This document shows, in pieces, positions 20,253 to 32,800 of a stretch of 64,000 nucleotides of DNA. Position 1 is the stretch's first letter, and every line of letters begins with the position of its first letter. The translations under genes were made by a program, and so were the position numbers. The notes beneath the pieces are model-generated. The model saw nothing but the letters and a program-made list of their open reading frames with translations, ran no database searches and had not been told where the DNA came from. Source of the stretch: Schizochytrium sp. CCTCC M209059. Lineage: Eukaryota > Sar > Bigyra > Thraustochytrida > Thraustochytriidae. The stretch lies in NCBI GenBank assembly GCA_000818945.1, contig KN805371.1:186001-250000 (forward strand). Direction: 5' to 3'.

Positions 20253-20825
20253 GCTTGTCGAAGCTTGCGCGAGACTTTGCGTGCTTGCGTGCTTACGTGC
20301 TTGCGCGCAAGTGCATGTCTCCAAAGAACCGTGACGAATGGCAATGCTCTCGTTCTCTTTTTTTTTTTCCTGGCCTGGCCTCACTGCCCGGTTGTTGATG
20401 TTTTTGTTGTAAAACGGTGTGCACCAGAGAGGGCTCTGTTGTTGGCACGGCGCACGGAGGAATCAACGGATGCAAAATGAGGGCGGGAGGGATAGGGGGC
20501 GGGCGACATGAAGCCACGCAGGACGCGCTGGGACGCGCTGCGGCGAGGGCCACCTCGCAAGCTCGCGCTTCAAGGGAGAGACGCAGAGCTCCCCTCAACA
20601 CCCCGTCGAGCTTCATCGTGTCCCGGCAGCGGCCGGAAACCGCACGCAAAGGTCAATTTTAAAGGTCAATTTTAAAGGTGTCTTGCGTCGAGAAGAAGAA
20701 CGTTAGCAGCAGCAGCCTAGTTAGAGCTTCCTTTGCAGCAAAGCCGAGACCTAGCCCCGCCGGGGCGGAGCAAACTCGAGCTCTGGAGGTGGTTCTTCGG
20801 GCCCGCGGGAGAGAAGGTGGCCGCG
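20253..20825. promoter_or_regulatory. Divergent promoter region of the charged protein and dynein heavy chain
   Basis: 573 bp shared 5' region. A 13-mer AAAGGTCAATTTT is repeated head to tail at 20648-20660 and 20661-20673, followed by a partial third copy, about 150 bp upstream of the dynein ATG. A GGGACGCGCTG duplication lies at about 20522-20545. No TATA box recognised. Confidence 0.45.
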
Positions 20826-23800
20826 ATGGACTCCACGTTCCTTCCCGATGGACGCCGAAGTAGCAATCAAGAGGACGACGACCCTCGCGTTGAGACCACT
20901 CGAGTCGAGCCCGCCAACTCGCCGAGGGGTCTTCTCCCCTCACCAGCAAGAAAACTTGCGCTAGGATTCGTGCCGCCCACGGCTGCATCACCGCGGCACG
21001 GGTCGCCGCGAAGATGGTCGCCCATGAAGCAGCGTCGAGCCAAAGCACCGCAAACGCCCAAAACCATCAAAGAGCTCAATCTCCTTCAAATGAATGATCA
21101 GGACCTTGGTCTTGGCGATTTGGGTTCGCTTCCGCCCTTCAATGCTAGCTTCTCCCCAAGGCCCCCAACACAGAGCGCACGCACGTCCGGGACACGGGTG
21201 TTGTCTGGCCCAAGCGGTGTTACGAGATTCGAGTCGGAACGAGGCGCCTTTTCCGCAAGAGGACGATTCACCACCGAACCTTCCCAATCTTCGCTACGGA
21301 GCCAGCGCGGCGCTCACGAGTCTCCGCGTGCAAGACCGAAAATATCTGTGTCGGAACTGGGCAAGGCAGAAGGTATTGCTGAGTATGAGTTCACGCAAAA
21401 TGTACAACGCTCGTTTCGCACAGGCGAGGACGCCGTCTCGTTCTTTGCGCTACATGGAGCTAATACACCGCTCAAATTTGTGCATTTGAATCGCGCGCCT
21501 CGAGGAAAACGATTCAGACCTTATGATTTGGTTGTGGTGCAACCCGAGGATGTAGACCCAGAGCACTTTACCATGTCGGCAGCGGGTGTCGTGCGTATTG
21601 CTCCGGGCGAGCCATCTGGGTTCACACCGTTATCCGAGTGGATGCGTTTGTCCACGACCTTTAATGTCATCTCCTCAATTCGTTTCTTCAAACACTATCT
21701 CGTCTTCAAAACATTCCATCTCTGGCGCTCGAGCATTCGATACAATTTGTACAATTTGCAGCGCAAAAAGCTGGCTCAGAGGCTCTTCCTTGCGAAAAAG
21801 TCATTTTGCGAGCCTCTTCTCGAAGTGAACAAGTTCATCGCCGATATGCATGACGTGACTCTTCTCGATCTGCGATCGCAAAAGACGTACGAAGCAAACC
21901 ATTTTGCAGATCACCAGACCCAAAAACGAACGCATGCCGCAAAAGAGCTGGAGCGCATTATGGAAAAGCTTCAGCACGTCGTTGAGCGAGTGTGCACGGA
22001 GGCCACGCGCAGAGCCAAGATCAGCAACGAAGCGTTTCAGAGCAGCATCAATGGCTCAAGCAATCCTCGCGAGCTCAAGTCGCGGTCGCTGGTCGCGCTG
22101 AAAAAGGAGCGCGCCGATCGCGTGCGAGCACTGAAGACAGCCATGCACGAAGCGTCAATGCTCGGCGACTTCATACGTCTGGCCGACTACATGTGCGTCG
22201 AGAATCTTGTGAAAATGTGCCTTCGCTCGCATAAAAACATGCTCGACGAGCTCATGCGGACTTCGAGAAAGAACGGCATGTTTGAGACCGCGGTGCGCTT
22301 CACGCCAGAGCGCGAGCTGCAGTTTGTCCCCGACTGCGAGCGCATCTTGGCTCTTCTGGAGGACCTCAGTGCCTCCACTGTAAGGGCGGTGGGTTCCGTC
22401 CCGCGCATCATTTTTATTCGTCCCTTCAAGGGGATTGTGGCCCCTCTTATTGTCGACAGCCCTGACGTGCGAAACCTCGTCGTGTCTTCAACATATTTCA
22501 ACCATCTTCGCAGACGTATGGATACCAAAGTCGACGCTGACTTTGCCGATGCACAAGAATACGCTGCCACATTTGAGCAGCTCATGCCTATATTCGCCTA
22601 CAACCAAGACTTTGACTTTGAGGCATACAAAAATCGTCCCGAGCTCGAGCTCAACACAATCAAGAATGACATGGCGGTGCTTTCCGCCTGGGGAAAGGAT
22701 CTAGAAAAGATGCGTGTGGGGAACACCGTCGGAATCCTCTATGTCGAGTCGCGCAAGCTTCGCGGCTCACTCCACCCCATTATCGAGCGTGGCTTGGATC
22801 GCATGAAGTCTCTTCTCGCAGACTTGGCCCGTGAGAAATGCGGCACCCTTCTCGAGCACTTTAAACTACGCATTCGCGAGCTCGACACACAGCCTGCCAT
22901 TCTTCGCGAGTTCGCAGCGCACGTCAAGTACGTGCAGCAGCTGAAAGACGACACCCCAGAAATGCTGCGAAATTCCGCCACAGTTGAGGAGATGTACCGT
23001 CTCTGCAACACCTATGGCGCACGGGTCTCGTCCGTCGATATGGTTCAGTTCGATGATCTCAAACACTTTACAGAGACCTTTGCTACCAATCGAAAGGATG
23101 CGGAGATCTATATTGCGTCCAAGCTGCCGGAAATGACGCAGACGCTCGACATGAATATTGCCAAGCTCGGAGACCAACTCGTTCAACTGCGTCAGCATAT
23201 TCAGTCTGGGGTCCTAGTCAACCCAGACACCGAGCCCAAGGTCGCTCTGGATGACCTCGAAGCCGTGCGTGCCAAGCTGGACCAATTTACTGATCTCAGC
23301 AAGACATACTCGCAGTACCAGGAGCTCTTCGGTATCCCCGTGTACGACTACAAGAACTTGCGTGAAACTGAAGACGCCTACCAAGTTCAGTTCAATCTCT
23401 GGACCACCATTAAGACATGGATGGAGAAGACGTCCGCGTGGTATCATTGCGACTTTCTACAGCTTGACGTCGAGACGCTTGCGCAGGAGACGCAAATTGT
23501 GTTCAAGGATGCAAGCCTTGCCAACAAGCGCCTCGCGAATGCCGTGACGCAACGCTTCCTCGACGCGTGCACTGATTTCAAGTCGCGAGTGCCCGTTGTG
23601 CTTGAGCTGGGCAATCCTTCTATGCGCCCGCGTCACTGGGAGCAGATTTTCACTGCGCTTGGGCAGCCTTGGTTTCCATCGAGCACCTTTACGCTCGACA
23701 ATCTCACCGATTACGACATCTTTGGCAAGTCGGTCTTTGTGAGCGAAATTTCGGGCATTGCCTCGGGTGAGGCTGCGCTCGAGGCCTCGCTCGCAAAGAT

Positions 23801-26800
23801 CAAGCAGGCCTGGGACGACTCGCGTTTCGAGCTCCTTCCCTACCGCGACGCCAAGAGCGTCTACATCCTCGGTGGCCTCGAAGAGATCTTTACGTTGCTC
23901 GAGGACCACCAGGTCACTTTGCAGACGATGATGGGTTCTCGCTTTCTGCAGGGCGTCCGAACCGAGGTGGAAAGGTGGCAGCGCAAACTCTCGCTGCTTG
24001 CCGATACGCTCGACGAGTGGGTCGCTTGTCAGCGCAACTGGATGTATCTCGAAACCATTTTCTCGGCAGATGACATCCAGCAGCAGCTCCCCGAAGAGGC
24101 CGAAAAGTTTCAAGTGGTGGATCGACTTTGGAAAGACGCTCTCCTTCGCACCAAAGAGGAACCCCTCGTGATCCACTGCATCTCTCGAAGCATGCTGCAG
24201 AGCGGTAAGGGACCTTCAGCGCTCTCTACCAAGCCTGGCGAGGGAAAAGATGGTGCTGTAGGAGAGAATCCTGAAGACAGCGATAAGCTTTTGCAGCGTT
24301 TCGTATACTGCAACCAATTGCTCGACGAGACGCAGAAATCGCTTGAAAACTATCTCGAGACAAAGCGATCAGCCTTTCCACGTTTCTACTTTTTGTCCAA
24401 TGACGAGCTCTTGGAGATTTTGTCACAAACGCGAGACCCTCACGCCGTTCAAGCGCATCTGGCCAAGTGCTTTGATTCGATGAAGTCGCTGCACTTCCAG
24501 CCCGAGCCCGAGGCGCCAGCTTCCGTGCCCAATCTCATTCTTGGAATGACCTCTGCCGAGGGCGAGTACGTCAAATTCGATGTCACGATTGATCCAAACG
24601 GGCGACCCGTGGAGTCTTGGCTTGCGTCGGTCGAAGAAGCCATGCGTGCAACCCTCTACACCCGCACAAAGGATTGTCTCAAGGACTATAGCACGGTGTC
24701 ACAAATCTCACGCCGCGAATGGATCTTTGCGCACGTTGCGCAGAGCGTTCTTGTGGTCGATCAAATTCTCTGGACGCAGAATACTGCCGCGGCGCTGCGC
24801 GACAATGCCGTGGCGAGTCATTACGAGTTTTCTTTAGAACAGATCGACGCTATGATTCAGATTGTACGCGGGTCTCTCACACAGCTTGAGCGCACCCTGG
24901 TGGGGGCCCTCATCGTCCTCGATGTGCATGCCCGCGATGTCGTCAATCAATTTCGCAAACAAGGGATTGCCTCAACTTCGAACTTTGAGTGGACTCGCCA
25001 ACTACGCTACTACTATGATGTTGACGTCGAGGATGTAATGGTGCGCCAGACAAACACTTCATTTCGATACGCGTACGAGTACCTCGGCAACACGCCTCGC
25101 CTCGTGATTACACCGCTCACCGATTTGTGCTACATGACGTTAACCGGTGCGCTTCATTTGCGCTTCGGCGGAGCTCCTGCGGGCCCAGCTGGAACGGGAA
25201 AGACAGAGACCACCAAAGATCTCGCCAAGGCACTTGCTGTGCAATGCGTTGTGTTCAATTGCTCCGATGGTCTAGATTACAAGATCATGGGTCGATTCTT
25301 CTCCGGCCTGGCGCAGTGCGGCTCCTGGAGCTGCTTCGACGAGTTCAATCGAATTGATATTGAGGTCCTCTCTGTCATCGCGCAGCAGATTCTCACCATT
25401 CAACAAGGCATCATTCACGACCAGACAGAGATTGACTTTGAGGGCAAGCGTATCCCTTTGAACGCCAATTTCGGCGTCTTTATCACGATGAACCCAGGTT
25501 ATGCGGGCCGCACAGAGCTACCCGACAACTTGAAGGCTCTGTTTCGGCCCGTGGCAATGATGGTCCCGGATTACCGCCTCATTGCCGAGATTATTCTCTT
25601 TTCCGAAGGCTTCAGCAACGCGCTGCCCTTGAGCAATAAAATGACGCAGCTCTACAAGCTGAGCTCGGAGCAACTCAGCAAGCAGGACCACTACGATTTT
25701 GGAATGCGCGCCGTCAAGTCGGTCCTGGTTGCGGCCGGGAATTTGAAGCGCATGGAACCTGACACGAGCGAGGACCTGCTTCTAATTCGCGCTATGCGGG
25801 ACAGCAATGTGCCCAAGTTCCTCGAACACGATCTTGATCTCTTTAAGGGGATTCTTGGGGATCTCTTTCCTGGCCTGCAAGTACCTTTTGTGGACTATGG
25901 AGATTTACAGGAGGCGATTGAGGCTGAAATCGTTCGTGAAGGCCTTTCTCCTGTCCCGTCCTTTGTGCGAAAGGTCATTCAGGTGCACGAGACTCAACTC
26001 GTGCGACATGGCATGATGCTTGTCGGTGAGACGGGCTCGGGGAAAACTACGAACGCCCGGATTCTTGCCAAGGCTCTGACTTCGCTCGCAAAGAGACGGG
26101 GACCCGATGCTCCGGAGGACGCCTTTATTCAGCAAGTGCAGCGCATAATTCTAAACCCCAAGTCCATCACAGCAGGAGAGCTGTACGGCATGTTCAACGA
26201 CCTCACAGGCGAGTGGAAAGACGGTCTAGTCCCGCACATTGTGCGATCCGTCATTCGGGAAGAATCTGGTCGCAAGTGGATCGTCTTCGATGGTCCTGTT
26301 GATGCCGTTTGGATCGAGAATATGAATACGGTGCTTGATGACAACAAGACGCTGTGTTTGGCAAACTCTGAGCGTATTAAGATCCCATCCTCGGTGCACA
26401 TGCTCTTTGAAGTGCAGGACCTCGCGGTTGCATCCCCAGCGACGGTGTCGCGGTGCGGTATGGTATACATGCAGCAGCTCCATATTGGCCAGGCGGCGCG
26501 CGTCGATGCGTGGGCCCGAAGCATTGGCCTCGAGAACATGATTCCATCCCAAGCTTCACGTCTGTGCAAGCTCATCAAGGAACGTCTTCCCGCAGGAATC
26601 GCGTTTGTTCGCCGCGAGTGCACCGTGAATATTCCAACGTCAGAAGCACACGTGCTTGTCAATTTTCTCAAGCTCATGACCTCTCTGCTTGCCTTCCAGG
26701 ATGTAGTCGAGTCGCATGCTTCGCTCGAGCGGCTCATCAACATGCTGTTTGTATTTTGTTTTGCTTGGTCCGTCGGGGCGGACATTAATGGCAAGGATCA

Positions 26801-29800
26801 AGCGCGGTTTTCGGAATACACGATTCGAGAATTGGCCTCACTTCTCGACGGGGCTGGAAAAATGGAAAATGTGTTCAATTACTTTGTCGAGCCCTCGAGC
26901 GCAGCTTTCATTCCCTGGTCGCGTGCCGTACCTACGTTTGAGTACCAAATGACCACCCCGTACTTTGATCTGCTCGTGCCAACGCCGGAAACAACAAAGT
27001 ACACGTATTTGCTTCGTCTCATGGCACTGAATAAAAACAATGCGCTAATCATGGGAGAGACGGGTGTTGGCAAGTCCGTCATCATCAGTCAATTTCTTCA
27101 GCGTATCTGCGCCGAGGAGGCCGTTAATCCTTCTTCAGGCGCCGGACTTCAGGATGGTGACCTGCAATCAAGCGAGTCGATTAGTGATCGCAAGCCATCT
27201 CTGCACCGCGGGACGAGCCTTCGCTTCAGTCGTTTGCGCAACAATCGATCAAGCGAGTTCACGCACGCGATCATTAACTATTCTGCGCAAACGCATCCGC
27301 ACAACGTCTCGGAAATTCTCGAGGCCAACTTGGAAAAGAAGCGCAAAACACTGCTTGGCCCGCCCGGTGGGAAGCGAATGCTTCTCTTTGTTGACGATCT
27401 CAATATGCCCACGCTCGAGACATATGGCGCACAGCCGCCGAACGAGCTTCTCCGCCAGATCGTCGACCAAGGCGGCTTCTACGACACCGAAAAATTGTTC
27501 TTCAAGTCCGTACTTGATGTTAATATCATGGCAGCCTGCGCCCCACCCGGTGGCGGTCGTAGTCACGTACCAGCACGCCTGCTTCGTCACTTTAACACGC
27601 TCTGGATGCCGCAACTTGCAAGCTCGTCGCTCCAGTCGATCTTTGAAGCTATACTTGGAGGTTTTCTCAACGCAGAGCTTCCGGTATATGCGGAGTTGGC
27701 AGCGCCGCTCGTACGAGCGAGCATCATGGTGTACGAGAGTGTGCTCAAGGAGATGCTCCCCACTCCAAGCAAGAGTCATTACACCTTTAATCTTCGCGAT
27801 CTAAGCAAGGTCGTTCAAGGTGTTCTCATGGTGCGCGCTCCGGCATGTCAGGACAGAAACACGCTGCTGCGTCTTTGGATGCACGAAGAAGCGCGTGTCT
27901 TTCGAGACCGCCTTCTTTGTGTGGAGGACCGGACCTGGTTTGACAAAACGTGCGCGAACGCCCTTCGAGTTTTTGTGACAGGATTGGAAGCTGCTACACC
28001 AGAAGGCTCCGAGCAAAGCGCGCTCGTGTTTGGTACCCTAAAGCAACAGGATTCACGCGCGTATGAGCTCGTTGCAAGCTCCTGGGAAGAGGTGACGGCT
28101 CTTGCGGGGCTTTTGACCGATCATCTCGATGAGTACAACATGACATTTCCAACACGGATGGATCTGGTCTTCTTCCGCGACGCCATTCTTCACGTTGCGA
28201 GAATATGCCGCGTGCTCTCGCAGCCGCGCGGCAATGCTCTGTTGATCGGCGTGGGCGGCTCGGGTCGACAGAGTCTAACTCGTCTAGCCACTTTTATTTG
28301 CGGATATGCTTGCGAGGCGATCGAGATGACACGAGGATACGGGCCTGCAGACTTCCACGAGAGCCTTCGGGGAATCCTGCTGCAGACAGGCTGCGAAGAA
28401 AAGCATGTGACTTTTCTTTTTAGCGACACGCAGATCGCGCACGAGAGCTTTTTGGAGGATATCAACAATCTTCTCAATTCTGGTCAGGTTCCCAATCTCT
28501 TTGAGCCAGAGGACAGGGAGAAGATACTCAGCGCGATGCGCCCTATTGCAAAGGCCAAGGGGCGCTCCGAGGCCCGCGACGATTTGCTAGCACTCTTTAC
28601 AGATCGTGTTCGGGAACAGCTGCATATCGTACTTGCGTTTTCGCCAATCGGATCTGCTTTTCGTGCACGGTGCCGCAAATTCCCGTCTCTGGTAAACTGC
28701 TGTACAATTGACTGGTTTGATCCCTGGCCTCAAGATGCGCTCTACTCGGTGGCACGTTTTTTTCTTATCCAGAACGATCGTGCGTTAGGTATTGAGGCGT
28801 ATGTGGATCCGCTGTGCCAAATGTGCGTACACATTCACAAATCTGTTGAAGAAGCAAGTGTCGCCTTTCAAAAAGAGATGGGCCGCTATAATTACACAAC
28901 GCCAACATCATATTTGGAGCTGATCCGCGCATACAAATCGATGCTAGCGCAGCAGCGCGAGGCCGTGTCACAGCGCCTTGCGCGGTATCAAAACGGACTC
29001 TTTAAGCTCAAAGAAACCGAGGAGGTAGTGGCAGGTCTACAGGAGACGCTCACAGATCTTGTCCCGAACCTTGAAAAGGCCCAAGCAGACACTTCTGCAC
29101 TGCTCGAGCGCCTGGCCGCCGACCAAGAGGTTGCTGACGCTGCCAAGGAAGTGGCTACCAAGGACGAAGCCGTTGCTCAGGAGGTGGCAGCGGAGGTCAA
29201 CAAGATCAAGGTCGAGTGTCAAACTGATCTCGACGAGGCAATGCCTGCGTACGAGTCAGCCGTTCAAGCGCTCGACCTTCTCGACAAGAAGTCGATTCAG
29301 GAGGTCAAGTCCTTTGCGCAACCGCCAGAGCTTGTTGCGTTCACAATGGAGGCCGTATGCATATTGCTTGGTGTGAAGCCAGATTGGGCGTCCGCAAAGA
29401 AGGTGCTCAACGATCTCAACTTTTTGCAGCGGCTCATCGACTTTGACAAGGACAACATTGACCCCAAAAAGATCCGCAAGCTCGCCAAATATGTCAATGA
29501 GCCGGACTTTAATGCCGAAAAGATGAAGTCCGTCTCCAGCGCAGCCTGTTCCCTTTGCATGTGGGTGCATGCAATTGTCAAGTACGATTCTGTCTGCAAG
29601 AATATTGCACCGAAGAAGGCTAAACTCGCAGAGGCTGAAGCAAATCTTGCCACGGTGGAGAAGGAGCTTGCACAGAAGCGTGAGAACTTGAGCGCCATTA
29701 CGGCCAAGCTCGAGGCCCTGCAACTGCAGTATGACGAGAGTCTGCAAAACAAAAAGGACATCGAGGCCAAGGCACAAAACACAGAGGTTCAACTTGAGCG

Positions 29801-32800
29801 TGCGCAGAAATTAATCTACGGCCTCGCTGACGAAAAGGTACGCTGGACAGAGCTCGAGGCAACCTTGCAGGTTGATTTAAAGAACCTTGTGGGTGATATG
29901 ATTCTCGCAACGGGCAGTATCGCCTACCTTGGGCCCTTCACGGCGAGCTTTCGCGCGCGTCTTGCAAAGGGCTGGGCGCAGCTTTGTCGCAAGAAGAACA
30001 TTCCAGTGCAAAACACGGAAGTGTCCGTCGAACAACTGCTTGCAGACCCGGTTGCGGTGCGTCAATGGCACATCGACGGTCTTCCTGCAGATCGCTTCTC
30101 GACAGAGAATGGCATTATCGCCACGAGCGCGCGTCGCTGGCCTCTTCTCATCGACCCACAGGGTCAAGCCAACAAGTGGGTTCGTAACACGTATGCGCAG
30201 CAAGGTGATGGCGGGCCAGGAAAGGACGCGAACGAATTGCAGGTTATTAAGCTTTCCAATAGCGACTTTTTGCGTTCGCTCGAGAACGCAGTACGATTCG
30301 GAAGCCCGGTGCTCCTGGAGAACGTTGGTGAGACACTCGACGCGACGCTCGAACCCATTTTGCTCAAACAAACCTTTAAACGGGCTGGCCAGCTTATGTT
30401 ACGCATTGGCGACAGCGACGTTCCTTACTCGGAGGACTTTAAGCTCTTTATCACGACCAAGCTGCCTAATCCGCACTACATGCCCGAAGTCATGGTTAAG
30501 GTGACGGTCATCAACTTCACTGTGACGCTTTCTGGGCTCGAAGACCAGCTCCTGGTGGATGTTGTGCGTTGTGAACGCCCTGACCTGGAGCAAAAGAACG
30601 ACGAGCTTGTGGTGTCCATTGCCAATGACAAGCGCGCGCTCAAAGATATTGAAGACAAGATTCTCCAGATGCTCGCGAACTCGTCAGGAAATATTCTCGA
30701 TGACGAAGAGCTCATCGAGGAACTTGGCAAGTCGAAAATTACCTCGCAAGCAATTTCAGCCCGCATGGACGAAACAGCTCTGACGACGGAGGAGATCAAC
30801 GCTGCAAGAAATGTATACCGACCCGTGGCGAAGAGAGGGTCCGTATTGTACTTTGTTGTTGCATCTCTTCCGGCCATCGACCCGATGTACCAATTTTCAC
30901 TGCAGTACTTTTCCAAGCTGTTTGTGCTCGTTATCGAGTCCGCAGAGCAGGAGTCTGACGTTGCTCGGCGGATTCTTCAGCTTCTCGACGTCATTACGGC
31001 AAAGGTGTATGCCAATATTTGCCGTGGCTTGTTTGAGCGGGACAAGCTTGTCTTCAGCTTCAAGATGGCCGTGGAGATTTGGCGCAATGACGGGCGCATT
31101 CCCGAAGTGGAGTGGCGTCAGTTTTTAATGGGCTGCCTCGAGCCAGAAAGCGGATCAGCTGCAGGAACACAAGAAAGCGCCGCGGATCCACCCGAGTACC
31201 TTCCAGACAAGCGGGCTTGGGTGGAGCTCTGCGCATGCGATGCGCAGATGCCAGCCTTCACGGGCCTGCTTGCTTCAATGCAAGATGAAAACGATGGCGC
31301 GGCCTGGGCAGACTGGTGCGAGGCGGAAAGTCCGCATGAATGCGAGCTTCCGGGCGACTGGGAGTCGCAGGTGAGCCCATTCCAGCGGTTGCTGCTTGTT
31401 CGCGCCTTGCGAAAGGAGAAACTGCGGGCTGCAACCTGGCACTTTGTGGCCAAAGCGCTGGGACCTTCGTACGCTGACTCACCACCATTCGATCTTCACG
31501 GCGCGTACGCCGACTCAACCGCCGTGACACCGATCATTTTTATTCTCTCGCCTGGAGCAGATATAAATGACTACTTTTCAGAGATCGCTCGAGAGTGCGG
31601 CAAGAGTGGCACGAGAACAAAGATGATCTCGCTGGGTCAAGGGCAAGGGCCCATTGCAGAGAGACTCATTGTGGAAGGCCGTGAAACAGGTGACTGGGTA
31701 TGTCTTCAAAACTGCCATTTGGCGGTGTCCTGGCTTTCGCGCCTCGAGCAATTGCTCGAAGCTGTGGATCCGCAACAAGTGCACCCAGAACATCGTTTGT
31801 GGCTCACTTCTGATCCGAGTCCAAAGTTTCCAGCGGCTGTCTTGCAGAATGGTATCAAGATTACCAATGAGCCCCCTCGCGGTCTTCGAGCAAACATGGC
31901 GCGCAGCTTTGCCGACCTCAGCGCCGACGAGTACCTTACTGGTTCGTCCACTTGGAAGCGTCTGCTATACGGCCTTGTCTTTTACAACGCGCTCATTCTA
32001 GAGCGTCGTAAATTTGGTGCTGTTGGGTGGAACATACCGTATGGATGGATGAACTCGGACTTGAAAACGGCCATGATGCAACTCAAGCTGTACCTTGCCG
32101 AGAGCGACTTGAATGGGGATGAGGTCCCGTTCCAGACTTTGCTCACTATGGTGGGAGACGTGACGTACGGAGGTCGCATCACGGACCGAATGGACCAGCG
32201 TACAAACCGTTCTATCCTCATGCAATTTTTCAATCCTGAAATTCTTGCTGATGGCTACTCGCTTGTGGGCGACGCCGAGGGAATAAAATCCGCGCCGTCA
32301 TCTTCATCGGTGCATCAGCCTGGGGTGTACGAAGTCAAAGCAGGCGAATCGCTCGAGATTGTCCAGTCGGCAATTGCCAATCTCCCTTCCACGGACCGAC
32401 CTCCTCTCTTTGGACTGCACAGCAATGCGGATATTACCTTTCAGCAAAACGAGACGAACGAGATGCTCGCAACGCTGATTGCCTCTCAAGTTGACGGTGG
32501 CGAGGCAGGCACGAGCGGGTCCGGAGATAATGATGATCTTGAGGAGGCAGACACGTCGGATCCCCAACCGACGGAGCAGGAAGACGGAATGGAGGCCGGC
32601 GCAGAAGGCGACAATGAGGTCGTGGCGCGTCTGGCAGGACAAATTCTTGAGCGTGTGCAGCGCATGCCGCACCTCTCGCGAGATGACCCTAACGCCTCTC
32701 CGGATACCTTTGCGCTTCTCGATGGACGAGTAAACTCCCTGGGTGTCTTTCTGCACCAGGAGATGACTCGCTTTGAGCATTTGCGGGCATGTGTGGAGTC

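Noticed and set aside
20733..20825. Upstream extension of dynein to 20733
   Set aside because: That position is TTG, not ATG; the first in-frame ATG is at 20826.
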